Assembly (NCBI RefSeq): GCF_015221875.1
Contig: NZ_JACYGY010000002.1
Location: 1,542,114-1,606,113 of the forward strand
DNA: 64,000 nt
DNA from: Dyadobacter subterraneus
Lineage (GTDB): Bacteria > Bacteroidota > Bacteroidia > Cytophagales > Spirosomataceae
Direction of reading: 5' to 3'
Positions 54,231 through 63,538 of the stretch are shown here, piece after piece. Each line of letters starts with the position of its first letter. The stretch's first letter is position 1. The notes beneath the pieces were generated by a model. The model was given only the letters and a program-made list of their open reading frames with translations. It was not told where the DNA came from and ran no database searches. The position numbers and the translations under genes were made by a program.

Positions 54231-56705
54231 ATGTTAGCCATATCAAAAAATGTAATACTTGCGGCTGTTTTTCTGATCGGTCTGGCCGGGGTAAAAGCCC
54301 TGGCGCAGGATAATACCTGGCCGAAGGAAATCCCGCTTTCGGGTGGAGGAACGATTTCCATTTACCAACTTCAACCTGAAAAACTTTCGGGAGATAATCT
54401 GAACGCGCGTGCGGCCGTTTCTATCCGCAAAAAATCGGGTGACGAACCAGTTTTTGGTGCCATGTGGATTCAGGGACAACTAACTGCCGGGAATAATACA
54501 ACACTGAAAAATGTGACGGTACGTCAATCAAAGTTTGCCGATGATGATAATATTGATACTGATAATTTCAAAAAATCGGTTGAGCAGGGTTTTCCAGGCT
54601 TACGGGTACAGTTTTCCAGAGATAACATTCAGGCTGCCATTAACCAGGAACAAGGTGCAGAAAACCTGAAAAATGATGCGCCACTGATTATTTATCGTGA
54701 TAAACCAACGACGCTGATTGTTCTGGATGGTGAGCCAATGGAAGAAAAGGATGACGACCTGCAAATGACGAGGGTTGTCAATACGCCTTATCTGATCGTC
54801 AAAAATCCGGATGATAATAAGTACTATTTGTATGGAGGAAGTTTCTGGTATTCATCGACCCGGGTTAAGGATGGATGGGTTTATGTCAAAAATATTCCGT
54901 CCAGAATCAAAGCAGTTGATGCCAAAATGAAAGAAGAAGAGAAAAAAGCTTCTTCGGAAAATGAGGAAACCAACAAATTTACAACGCCAACGGATATTCT
55001 TGTCGTTACTGAGCCTGCTGAAATAATTCAGACGGAAGGAAAACCGACGTACCAGGCTGTTCAGGGTTCTACTTTGCTCTATGTGAACAATTCGCTTGAC
55101 GAAATTTTCAAGGATATTGACAGTCAGAAAAATTACATTTTGATTGCCGGAAGATGGTATAACAGTACTTCTCTAAACGGACCGTGGCAATATGTTCCGC
55201 AGGATGCTTTGCCGGCAGCTTTTGCCAATATTCCGGCTGGTTCCGAAAAGGATGGTGTTCTGGCTAGTGTGGCAGGTACGGAAGAGGCTGATGATGCCGT
55301 GATGGAAGCACAAATCCCGCAAACTGCCAAAGTGGACCGCAGCACAGCGAGAGTTGAAGTGAATTACGACGGAGATCCACGTTTTGTACCAATTCAGAAT
55401 ACAAATCTTTCGGTTGCAGAAAATGCCAATATCACCGTTATGCAGGCTGCCAACAATCAGTTTTATGCATTGGAAAATGGTATATGGTTTATCAGTAATA
55501 ATCCATACGGACCTTGGCAGGTTGCCAATGAACGGCCCTCAGATTTAGACAGAATTCCGCCAAGCAGCAGCGCGTACAATGCACGTTATGTATACATTTA
55601 CGAGACTACACCGCAATATGTCTATGTTGGTTATACCCAGGGATATATGGGGAATTACATTTACGGGCCAACTGTTGTGTGGGGGACAGGCTGGCATTAT
55701 CGTCCTTGGCGGGGAAGATATTACCGGCCTCGTCCGGTGACCTGGGGTTTTGGTATGCATTACAATCCTTGGGCTGGCTGGTCCATGAGTTTTGGATTAG
55801 GATTTAATGTGGGTTGGTATCACTATGGCCGTTCGCGACCAAATTATGGCGGCTGGTTTGGGCCTCCGGCCTATCGTCCTCCTTATCGTCCCTGGGGTTG
55901 GAATGGCGGATATTACGGAAGCCGACAAGGTAATGGCGGCTATCCAAATCGTCCAAGACCCAATATGACAATTAACCGTCCCGGAAATGGTAACGGCAGA
56001 CCGAATTATGGAAACAATAATAACAACTTGTATCGCGACAGAAAATATGTAGTAGCAACGCGGGATAACGTTTTCAGACCATCTGTACGTCCGGGTTCGG
56101 GCAGGCCAACAGACGGGAATAATATTCCAGGTCGCCAAAATGGAACAAGACCTGTAACAGGAAATGACCAAAATGGGCGTCCAAATATCGGAAGACCTTC
56201 AACCGGTTCGGGACAAACCACTTTTCCTGACAGAACCAGACCTGCAATTGGGAACGGTCAGAATGCGGGTCGCCCTGACGTAACGCGTCCATCAACGGGC
56301 AGAGATCAAAATACGATTCCGGACAGAACGCGCCCGGGCATTGGAAACGGTCAGAACGGTCGTCCGAATGTTACTGTACCGTCCACAGGTTCCGACCAAA
56401 ATACAGTGCCCAACCGGACCAGACCTAATATTGGAAATGGACAAAATCCTCGTCCTGATATTAGCAGACCAGCGGATGGGAACCAGAATGCCCGGCCAAC
56501 CATTACCCGGCCAGATCAGCCGACCCGTCAACCGGCTCAGCAAAACCAGAACGACCGTCAAAATTCCAGACCTGCTGTGATTCCAAATCAGAATCGCGCG
56601 CCTCAAACAAGACAACAGCCGGCTGCAAATCCGCAAAGAAATAGTGCTCCGAGACAAAATGCACAGCCGGCAAGAGAAAGAGGCAATCCCAGGGGCCGAG
56701 AGTAG
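54231..56705 (+). CDS. Large secreted W/Y/G-rich protein with low-complexity tail
   Basis: 824 residues. Signal peptide (ends GVKALA), an N-terminal region with ISIYQLQPEKLSGDNLNARA, then repeated modules of the form W(Y/F)xS...GPW (LYGGSFWYSSTRVKDGWVYV, LIAGRWYNSTSLNGPWQYVP, ALENGIWFISNNPYGPWQVA), a highly aromatic Y/W/G/R/P segment (about 465-570), and an N/R/P/T/Q-rich tail (from about 575). Proteins with this layout are sometimes annotated carbohydrate-binding, which I cannot verify. The tail is built from tandem repeats. No sorting domain or lipobox is seen. Confidence 0.7.
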   Translation: MLAISKNVILAAVFLIGLAGVKALAQDNTWPKEIPLSGGGTISIYQLQPEKLSGDNLNARAAVSIRKKSGDEPVFGAMWIQGQLTAGNNTTLKNVTVRQSKFADDDNIDTDNFKKSVEQGFPGLRVQFSRDNIQAAINQEQGAENLKNDAPLIIYRDKPTTLIVLDGEPMEEKDDDLQMTRVVNTPYLIVKNPDDNKYYLYGGSFWYSSTRVKDGWVYVKNIPSRIKAVDAKMKEEEKKASSENEETNKFTTPTDILVVTEPAEIIQTEGKPTYQAVQGSTLLYVNNSLDEIFKDIDSQKNYILIAGRWYNSTSLNGPWQYVPQDALPAAFANIPAGSEKDGVLASVAGTEEADDAVMEAQIPQTAKVDRSTARVEVNYDGDPRFVPIQNTNLSVAENANITVMQAANNQFYALENGIWFISNNPYGPWQVANERPSDLDRIPPSSSAYNARYVYIYETTPQYVYVGYTQGYMGNYIYGPTVVWGTGWHYRPWRGRYYRPRPVTWGFGMHYNPWAGWSMSFGLGFNVGWYHYGRSRPNYGGWFGPPAYRPPYRPWGWNGGYYGSRQGNGGYPNRPRPNMTINRPGNGNGRPNYGNNNNNLYRDRKYVVATRDNVFRPSVRPGSGRPTDGNNIPGRQNGTRPVTGNDQNGRPNIGRPSTGSGQTTFPDRTRPAIGNGQNAGRPDVTRPSTGRDQNTIPDRTRPGIGNGQNGRPNVTVPSTGSDQNTVPNRTRPNIGNGQNPRPDISRPADGNQNARPTITRPDQPTRQPAQQNQNDRQNSRPAVIPNQNRAPQTRQQPAANPQRNSAPRQNAQPARERGNPRGRE
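56162..56480 (+). repeat. Tandem ~90-bp coding repeats in the 824-residue protein
   Basis: Three full units and a partial fourth, each encoding GNGQN-x-GRP-(D/N)-(V/I)-x-RPSTG-x-DQNT-x-P-(D/N)-RTRP-x-IGNG. Units start near 56162, 56255, 56348 and 56438; nucleotide differences between units are mostly synonymous or conservative. Confidence 0.8.
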
Positions 56706-56721
56706 TAGATAATAATTTCTG

Positions 56722-56774
56722 ATCAGGGTTTCAGAGGTCTATTTCAATAGAAATCTGAAACCCTGATTTTTTTG
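56722..56774 (+). terminator. Intrinsic terminator after the 824-residue gene
   Basis: 13-bp perfect stem (56722-56734 with 56755-56767) followed by seven T. Confidence 0.88.
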
Positions 56775-56889
56775 GTAAAATGAAAAAAACAGCCTGACGA
56801 AAACGGGTAAATTGATTAAATGGTGAATTATCATAAATAGCTTTAAGTTAACAATGTAGTTGACTATATATATTTTAACATAAATAAGA

Positions 56890-57387
56890 ATGATGAATAA
56901 TTCCCTGACGATCAAACCGATTTACAATAATCACTGTAAACAAATTTTGGATCTTATTTTACCAATCCAGCAAATCGAATTTAATGTTCCGGTAACACTT
57001 GAAGGACAACCGGATTTATTAGATATCGAAACACATTATCATAATACCAAAGGAGGTTTTTGGGGAGCAAAAAACGGAGATGAATTAGTCGGTTCAATAG
57101 CTTTAATTGGTTTTGGAAGTAATTCAGGAGCTATTAGAAAAATGTTTGTGAAAAAGGAATTTCGTGGAAAAGAAAATGGAGCTGCGCAGCAATTACTTGA
57201 AACCTTAATAACATTTTGTAAAGAAAAAGAGATTACAAATCTTTATTTGGGTACTGTTCATATGTTAAAAGCAGCGCACAGATTTTATGAAAAAAATGGT
57301 TTTATAAAAATGAACAGTGAAGATATGCCGGCTAATTTCCCGAGGATGATGGGCGAAAATGTTTATTATCATTTAATTATTCAATGA
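56890..57387 (+). CDS. GNAT-family N-acetyltransferase
   Basis: 165 residues. GNAT fold with the acetyl-CoA-binding motif A as IRKMFVKKEFRGKENGAAQQLLETL and motif B HRFYEKNGFIKM near the C-terminus. The substrate is unknown. It is a single gene between a strong terminator and a long non-coding stretch; its A/T-richer codon use compared with neighbours is noticeable by eye. Confidence 0.88.
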   Translation: MMNNSLTIKPIYNNHCKQILDLILPIQQIEFNVPVTLEGQPDLLDIETHYHNTKGGFWGAKNGDELVGSIALIGFGSNSGAIRKMFVKKEFRGKENGAAQQLLETLITFCKEKEITNLYLGTVHMLKAAHRFYEKNGFIKMNSEDMPANFPRMMGENVYYHLIIQ

Positions 57388-57623
57388 GCATATACAGCAT
57401 AACATCAATTTTGCAGGCATAGCAACTACCAGGGATGATTTCAGAGAAAAACTCTGAAATAAATTTTGATAAGAGGAAAATATTAAAATTGATCATTATG
57501 TAATTATAAATGTATTTTTTTGATTTATTTCCATTGAAGATCATGTATTGAAATACGTATAAGGGTGAAAGTTAGGGTGAGGATTGTTAACGAAATCTGT
57601 TAATTCTGATTGATAGAGGATCG

Positions 57624-57668
57624 ACGGTAAAGAAGAGAATTACCGTTAAATAAGAACTGATAGTTTTG
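57624..57668 (+). promoter_or_regulatory. Candidate -7 box with upstream dyad
   Basis: TAGTTTTG (57661-57668) fits TAnnTTTG. No -33 TTG is seen at the usual distance; instead the inverted repeat ACGGTAA...TTACCGT (57624-57646) occupies that position, as for an activator-dependent promoter. Confidence 0.35.
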
Positions 57669-57814
57669 CGTTTCCAATTTTATTAGAATTGCATCGTTTT
57701 TGATACAGTTAAATGCCTTTGGTTAAAGAGTTTAAGATGTATTGAATTGAAAGAACAAAACAAAAATCCCTCATCGTTATGAAACCTGTAAACAGTTTAA
57801 TTTCCCTTAACACA

Positions 57815-57832
57815 ATTCTCAGGCCTGAGAAT
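57815..57832. promoter_or_regulatory. Perfect 18-bp palindrome
   Basis: ATTCTCAGGCCTGAGAAT is fully self-complementary. It lies 320 bp upstream of the type IX-secreted protein and about 150 bp downstream of the candidate -7 box. A dimeric regulator site is possible. Confidence 0.35.
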
Positions 57833-58152
57833 CACAGCCCATTACACTACAAGTTACACTCTGAAATTCAGTCGAGATACAGAGTGGTACAAAACAACCG
57901 CCGATGCCATTTCTAGGTATTGCGAATTAACCGAATCAGCTTCTGTCATAGTTCATATCAACAGGCGAAAACTGTTTGGGATATTGCTGTGAGTATTTGA
58001 AACTGGCGGTTACTATTTATGCTTTCAAGAACTTAGGAAAATTAATAAGTGTCTGACTATCGTTTTAGGCTCAGCTTGGGACGATCTGTCTGTTTACTGT
58101 TAATTCAACGACCTTACGGTGACGAATTTACCCTCTTCTAACAACTTAAATT

Positions 58153-59199
58153 ATGAAATCTATCGCAAAATTTTTACTACTGATTATTAGTCTTTTCTCT
58201 TTTAGAACAATCTATGGACAGGCTGATCCTGGTTCGTCTGGAATGGGTTTCACCCAATCTATTTTTCAAATAAACGGAAAGGGAGCACTTGAAGTAATTA
58301 TTGGCAACTATTCAGGTGGTTTTTCCACCGGGAAGGCTTTAACACCGTATGATGCTACGTTTACGATTAGTATTCCATATATTCTGAAAGTAAACGGACC
58401 TCTGGACTTTTCGAAAGTCCCTTTTGATGTGATAATAGTGAGCCAGATGTCAACTTTTTCAGGATCAACGGTTATCAAACTGACGGTGCCGGATGGGATC
58501 CCGAAAGGAAGTTACGGAACTGTAAAGATTCCTTTAGTGGCGGTGAAAGGTGATGCAGAGATTTTATACGCAACTGTTGTAACAGAATTTAACCTTAGCT
58601 ATCCTCCTTCTGGAAATTTAATTCCAGGCAATGATCTCATGTCCGCTCCGGTTTCTGTTATATCACCTCTTCCGGTAACATTATTGTCGTTTAAGGCCAC
58701 TAAGGAAAATACGCAGGTTAATCTGGACTGGTCAACAACCTCGGAAACGAACAGTGACAGATTTGATATTGAGCATAGTCAGGATGGAAAAGATTGGAAT
58801 TTAATTGGCTCAGTAGCCTCCGGTGTCGAAAGTAAAAGCAGACTGGATTATCATTTTTTACATACAAATCCGTCGAATGGAAATAATTATTACCGTCTGA
58901 AAATGATCGATAAGGATGAAACTTTTGCGTTTAGTTCTATTAAAAATATCGAATTTGAAAATTTAGATCTGGAAATATTTCCGAATCCGGTTGCGGATCA
59001 CCTTACAATCAAGACGAATAACTGGGTTAATGTGAATAATATCAGACTGATAAATCTTTCCGGAGCCACGGTATATGATTCTGGCAAGACGCCTTTACAA
59101 TCTGTAAATGTGACAAACCTGAAACAGGGAATTTACATTATGAAAATTGGGAAAACTGATGGCTCCTGGGCAACTCAGAAAATTATAGTGTCGAGGTAA
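58153..59199 (+). CDS. Secreted protein with type IX C-terminal sorting domain
   Basis: 348 residues. Signal peptide (ends RTIYGQ), a beta-rich N-terminal domain of about 150 residues (ITYPLAVK-like strands, unidentified), a linker region with LPVTLLSFKATKENTQVNLDWSTTSE, the common FnIII-like repeat before type A CTDs, then the C-terminal sorting domain (about 270-348, IFPNPVADHLTIK ... GIYIMKIG ... WATQKIIVSR). It should be exported by Sec and moved to the surface by the SprA-based system. Function of the N-terminal domain is unknown. Confidence 0.88.
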   Translation: MKSIAKFLLLIISLFSFRTIYGQADPGSSGMGFTQSIFQINGKGALEVIIGNYSGGFSTGKALTPYDATFTISIPYILKVNGPLDFSKVPFDVIIVSQMSTFSGSTVIKLTVPDGIPKGSYGTVKIPLVAVKGDAEILYATVVTEFNLSYPPSGNLIPGNDLMSAPVSVISPLPVTLLSFKATKENTQVNLDWSTTSETNSDRFDIEHSQDGKDWNLIGSVASGVESKSRLDYHFLHTNPSNGNNYYRLKMIDKDETFAFSSIKNIEFENLDLEIFPNPVADHLTIKTNNWVNVNNIRLINLSGATVYDSGKTPLQSVNVTNLKQGIYIMKIGKTDGSWATQKIIVSR

Positions 59200-59364
59200 T
59201 CTGAACAATTTTATTCCAATCTTGCATAACCGGCTTAAAATTGTAATAGAATCGTTATTTTAGAATTTCAATTGACAATCAGAGGTTTATTAATTTAGCT
59301 AATGGCTTTTCTCATTACATTTAATAAGGACTTTGGGTTAGTAAATTGTCGAACGCTATAATGG

Positions 59365-60345
59365 ATGAATCGCTGGTTACTTTTTAAAAAGTTTTTTAGC
59401 CCTCTGGTATATCTGGGCTTCCTTACATTGGTCGGTACGTTTGGTTATGTAATCATTGAAGATTACCGTTGGCTGGATTCACTTTACATGACCATAATTA
59501 CCATCAGCACGGTTGGTTATGGAGAAGTGAACAAGTTGAGTGATGGCGGCCGTCTTTTCACGATTCTTCTGATTGTGAGCAGCGTGGGGCTTGTTGCGTA
59601 TTATCTGACACTCGTAACAAGGCTGCTTGCCGATGGAGAATGGAGCCGGGAATATCAGCAATATAAACAACACAATTATCTGCAAAAAATGGAAAACCAC
59701 GTGGTGGTATGCGGTTATGGGCGAAACGGACGTCAGGCTTGTGAGATTCTCAGGCAAAATGATGTCAGATTTGCGGTTATTGAATCTTCAAAAGTGGCTG
59801 CGCCTCATCCGGGAGATGTGATCATTTATGCTGATGCAACCCGGGACGAGGTTTTAATTGAGGCCGGAATCTTAAAAGCAAAAGCCATTATCATTTCCTT
59901 ACCGGACGATGCCGCTAATTTATTCATCGTATTAACAGCAAGACAGTTGAATCCTTCCATTGTGATTATAAGCAGGGCTTCTTATGACCAGAGTGTTAAC
60001 AAATTAAAAATTGCAGGAGCAAGTAACGTGATCATGCCCGACAAACTGGGTGGAGCACATATGGCCAGTCTGGTACTTATTCCCGATGTTCAGGAATTCA
60101 TTTCCCTTATCAGTTCCCAGCACAATGAAAAATTCCAGATTACAGAAATTGAAGTGCATAATTCCATTCATTTAGGACAGCTTAATTTATGGCAGCAAAC
60201 GGGCTGTACGATTTTGGGTGTTAAAATGATCAATGGAAAATACCACCGCAACCCCGAGCCGGCTTACATAACCACGCCGGGAGAAGGTTTATTATTAATG
60301 GGAAGCGGACAGCAGATCAAGGCGGCTACTGTTTTGTTAGGTTGA
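59365..60345 (+). CDS. Two-TM potassium channel with RCK (TrkA-N) domain
   Basis: 326 residues. Two membrane helices (about 14-31 and 62-84) flank the pore helix and the K+ selectivity filter T49-VGYGE. An RCK NAD-binding domain (about 112-235, HVVVCGYGRNGRQACEIL, ADATRDEVLIEAGI) and a TrkA-C-like domain (about 250-326) follow. It is the layout of MthK/Kch-type ligand-gated K+ channels. It is a single gene with a very strong terminator. Confidence 0.94.
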   Translation: MNRWLLFKKFFSPLVYLGFLTLVGTFGYVIIEDYRWLDSLYMTIITISTVGYGEVNKLSDGGRLFTILLIVSSVGLVAYYLTLVTRLLADGEWSREYQQYKQHNYLQKMENHVVVCGYGRNGRQACEILRQNDVRFAVIESSKVAAPHPGDVIIYADATRDEVLIEAGILKAKAIIISLPDDAANLFIVLTARQLNPSIVIISRASYDQSVNKLKIAGASNVIMPDKLGGAHMASLVLIPDVQEFISLISSQHNEKFQITEIEVHNSIHLGQLNLWQQTGCTILGVKMINGKYHRNPEPAYITTPGEGLLLMGSGQQIKAATVLLG

Positions 60346-60365
60346 TTAGAATAATAAATACCACT

Positions 60366-60417
60366 TATCAGAAGAGAATGGCTCAGGCTTTCAAGTCTGA
60401 GCCATTCTCTTCTGATA
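60366..60417. terminator. Very long perfect hairpin after the channel gene
   Basis: 21-bp perfect stem (60366-60386 with 60397-60417), 10-nt loop. Confidence 0.8.
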
Positions 60418-60456
60418 AAGTGATTTGAAAATATTTTTGACAAATTCAAACGCGAT

Positions 60457-60525
60457 TTATTCAATTACCAGTTTTTTGACAGCAACTTTGTCTCCAATGC
60501 AAATTTTCAAAGTAGTTGCTCCAAT
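60457..60525 (-). pseudogene. Relic of a type IX C-terminal sorting domain
   Basis: 22 codons on the minus strand end in TAA and read ATTLKICIGDKVAVKKLVIE, the normal last strand of a type A sorting domain (G-x-Y-x-L-K-I...G-D-K...K-K-L-V-I). A TGA lies directly upstream in frame and no start or longer frame exists. It is what remains of a deleted type IX-secreted protein gene. Confidence 0.6.
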
Positions 60526-60677
60526 TCAAATATCTAACAACTTATAATTGAAGGACCATCTATATTTATTAATATTTTGAATAAAAGCTGAATAATGAGG
60601 AATGATATTCCTGCTCAAAGGATTATACAAGCTTAATCAGTGATAATTAAATAGAGATTTTTCCATTTAAAAGAAGA

Positions 60678-61418
60678 TTAATCTTGCGTCAGATCAATCA
60701 ATTTTCTGGCATTTTCCAGCGCGTATCCATTTATATCGTTATTAAAATATGCCCAGATGTTATGCCCTTCTGATTTCCAGCTTTTAAATTTTTCAGCATA
60801 ATCCGCCAGAAAATTATCATCGTAAGATGAAGAATAAAGGCCCATTGGGCCATGAAATCTTACATAAATATCTTTGGCAGTAATCGCTTCGAGATATGGA
60901 AAATTGTTGGAATGCGCCAATACTAATGAAACTCCGAATTTTTTCATAAGCATAATACTTTCATCAGAAAACCAGGATTCGTGACGCACTTCCATGGCAA
61001 ATTTATAATCCGGTTTCGTTTTTAAAACTTGGTAAAATTCTTCGGTAAGTTCTTCATGAAAATGTACGCTGGCAGGAAGCTGAATAAGGACAGGACCTAA
61101 TTGTTGCTTGATTTCATCAAAAATGCTGCAAAATCTGTCAACAGGTTCCTGCGCATCATGAAGCTTTTTCATGTGACTTAGATATCTGCTCATTTTTGGG
61201 CAAAAGAGAAACTCGTCAGGAACTTGTTTGACCCAATTTTTAACTGTTTCTTCTTTTGGCAAATGATAAAAACTGGTATTGATTTCCGCGGTGTGAAATT
61301 GTTTGGAATGGTAAGAAAGATAATCGGTTGGTTTCAAGCCATCCGGGTAATAAATTCCAGCCCAGTGTTTGTAGCTCCACCCCGAAGTTCCAATGTGAAT
61401 TTTGGCTTTCTTATCCAT
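60678..61418 (-). CDS. DUF72 (YecE-like) protein
   Basis: 246 residues. TIM-barrel DUF72 signatures: IHIGTSGWSYKHWAGIYYPDG at the N-terminus, TAEINTSFYHLPKEETV, FAMEVRHESWF and the C-terminal VYVRFHGP...WAYFNND pattern. The family is widespread and its biochemical function is not settled. It precedes no obvious partner; the GMC oxidoreductase gene lies 57 bp upstream on the same strand. Confidence 0.9.
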   Translation of the reverse strand: MDKKAKIHIGTSGWSYKHWAGIYYPDGLKPTDYLSYHSKQFHTAEINTSFYHLPKEETVKNWVKQVPDEFLFCPKMSRYLSHMKKLHDAQEPVDRFCSIFDEIKQQLGPVLIQLPASVHFHEELTEEFYQVLKTKPDYKFAMEVRHESWFSDESIMLMKKFGVSLVLAHSNNFPYLEAITAKDIYVRFHGPMGLYSSSYDDNFLADYAEKFKSWKSEGHNIWAYFNNDINGYALENARKLIDLTQD

Positions 61419-61475
61419 TGATGATTCGTTTAATCGTCAACGGATAAGAAAAAATCCTGCCAGAGAACCGGCAAA

Positions 61476-63188
61476 CTAAATATTCCCTTTTTTCATTTCT
61501 TTAATTGCATAATCTACCGCTCTCGCAGTCAGCGCCATGTAGGTTAATGAAGGGTTTTGGGTTGCTGTTGAAACCATAGAAGCACCGTCTGTTACAAATA
61601 CATTGGAACATTGGTGCATCTGATTCCATTTGTTCAAAATAGAAGTTTTAGGATCTTTTCCCATTCTGGCCCCGCCCATTTCATGGTTTTCGCTTCCCGG
61701 ATTTCGTTTGGTATCTGATGTTTTAATATTTTTAAATCCGGCTTTATCCAGCATTTCAGAAAGTTGGACATAAAAATCCTGGACCATTTTCATGTCATTA
61801 TCATCAAAATCGACATGCATTCTTAGTGTCGGAATTCCCCATTTGTCCTTCCGAGTTTGATCCAATGCTATAAAATTGGTTTCCTTCATCAAAGTCTCAC
61901 CCATCATTTGAGCACCGGCAGTCCATCCGCCGATTTCTGGTTTTAGCAAACGTTCTTTTAATGATTCTCCAATTCCGTCTGTTGGGTTTCCCATTTTGTT
62001 GGAAGAAAAGGAAGCTGCATAGCCCCGGAGAAAATCAGTTTCCTGTTTAACAACATTACGAAAACGCGGAATATAAGCAGCATTGGGTCTTTTTCCATCC
62101 GTTGTAGAATCCAAAAATCCGTCATAACCGGCTGTGATTCGTCCACGATAATTATGAAAACCGATAAATTTGCCCAATACACCACTGTCATTTCCTAATC
62201 CATTTGGAAAACGGTTGGAGGTAGAATTCAACAAAATCAAATTAGAATTAATGGCAGAGGCATTCAGGAAAATGATTTTGGCATAATATTCCGTCATTTC
62301 TTTTGTATTGGTGTCTACAACACGCACACCGGTTGCCTTCTTTTTCTTTTCATCATATATAATAGAATGAACGACAGAATAGGGTTGTAAAGTCAGATTT
62401 CCCGTACGTTCTGCCCAGGGAATTGTTGATGAATTGCTGCTGAAATATCCTCCGAACGGACATCCACGCTGACAAATGTTTCGATGCTGACATTTTGCCC
62501 GGCCTTGTTCCGTGTGAATTGGCTGAGGATCCGTAATATGTGCCGCTCTTCCTATTATTATCGGACGGGTGTTATTATAATTTTTAGCAGTTTGTTCGCT
62601 GAAATGTTTTTCGACGCACGTCAGTTCGTGAGGAGGTAAAAATTCGCCGTCGGGCAATTGAGGCAATCCATCTTTATTTCCTGAAATGCCTGCAAACTTT
62701 TCGACATAACTATACCAGGGAGCAATATCTGCATAACGAATTGGCCAATCGATAGCAAAACCGTCTCTGGCAGGACCTTCAAAATCAAAATCCGACCAGC
62801 GCTGGGTTTGTCTCGCCCACAATAACGAGCGTCCGCCAACCTGATATCCGCGCATCCAGTCGAAAGGCTTGTCTTGTATATAAGGATGTTCGGCATCTTT
62901 CATTACAAAATGCACCGAATCCTCCCTGAATATATAATGCTTGCTGGCAATCGGGTTTTGTTCACGCAACGCCAAAGTGGGTTGTCCCAAATGTGGAAAT
63001 TCCCAGGGCTGCATGTTGGTAGTTGGATAATCTACAATATGTTTGACATCTTTTCCGCGTTCTAAAACGAGTGTTTTTAATCCTTTTTCAGTAAGTTCTT
63101 TCGCCGCCCAGCCGCCGCTTATCCCGGTACCGATCACAATGGCATCAAAAGTGCGAGCTTTTACTGAATCTATATTAAGGTTTGACAT
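61476..63188 (-). CDS. GMC-family FAD-dependent oxidoreductase
   Basis: 570 residues. FAD-binding Rossmann motif (DAIVIGTGISGGWAAKEL, about 15-32), the GMC signature region GYQVGGRSLLWARQTQRW, and the C-terminal catalytic region GSENHEMGGARMG followed by FVTDGASMVSTATQNPSLTYMAL, where the conserved His pair is visible as H and N. A Cys cluster (KCQHRNICQRGCPFGG) lies mid-protein, as in gluconate 2-dehydrogenase-like members. Substrate is likely a sugar or alcohol. No small subunit or cytochrome gene is adjacent. No signal peptide is seen. Confidence 0.9.
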   Translation of the reverse strand: MSNLNIDSVKARTFDAIVIGTGISGGWAAKELTEKGLKTLVLERGKDVKHIVDYPTTNMQPWEFPHLGQPTLALREQNPIASKHYIFREDSVHFVMKDAEHPYIQDKPFDWMRGYQVGGRSLLWARQTQRWSDFDFEGPARDGFAIDWPIRYADIAPWYSYVEKFAGISGNKDGLPQLPDGEFLPPHELTCVEKHFSEQTAKNYNNTRPIIIGRAAHITDPQPIHTEQGRAKCQHRNICQRGCPFGGYFSSNSSTIPWAERTGNLTLQPYSVVHSIIYDEKKKKATGVRVVDTNTKEMTEYYAKIIFLNASAINSNLILLNSTSNRFPNGLGNDSGVLGKFIGFHNYRGRITAGYDGFLDSTTDGKRPNAAYIPRFRNVVKQETDFLRGYAASFSSNKMGNPTDGIGESLKERLLKPEIGGWTAGAQMMGETLMKETNFIALDQTRKDKWGIPTLRMHVDFDDNDMKMVQDFYVQLSEMLDKAGFKNIKTSDTKRNPGSENHEMGGARMGKDPKTSILNKWNQMHQCSNVFVTDGASMVSTATQNPSLTYMALTARAVDYAIKEMKKGNI

Positions 63189-63538
63189 TTCAGGAATTTG
63201 TTCATGGGTGATGGTAATCCGGACGTGCCGAACAAATTATTTATCTTAAAAGGAAGAGATTAATATAATTACTGTAAGATTAATAAAACTGTTTAGGCTG
63301 ATTATAATTGAAGCCATTATGTAGTCAGGCTGTTGCGAATCTTATATTAATGTAGCGCAAAGTTCTTCCTATATATAAACAACGAAAAATCTATTAACCC
63401 TTTTTTGATATAGAAAGTAGTATTTCCAAAGTAGGTGAAGAATTGTTCTTCGTTTTGTGCTTAGAAGTACAATTCTTCAAAGAAATTTGATTCCTAATTA
63501 TAAAAAGAACTTTCGGGTATCATTTGCATCAACTTTGA

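Larger units (their letters stand above)
57388..58152. other. 765-bp non-coding region upstream of the type IX-secreted protein
   Basis: Contents: a 9-bp hairpin with AAAAA loop (57438-57460) after the acetyltransferase; a 7-bp dyad (57624-57630 with 57640-57646) 14 bp upstream of TAGTTTTG (57661-57668), an exact -7 box; and a perfect 18-bp palindrome (57815-57832). No convincing gene on either strand. Confidence 0.5.
60346..60677. other. 332-bp intergenic region: terminator plus type IX relic
   Basis: It holds the channel terminator (60366-60417), then a minus-strand relic of a type IX sorting-domain end (60457-60525). The remaining ~150 bp is AT-rich with nothing recognisable. Confidence 0.6.

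Noticed and set aside
57779..57916. 45-codon frame on the plus strand containing the 18-bp palindrome
   Set aside because: Composition is not protein-like and it crosses a regulatory-looking palindrome.
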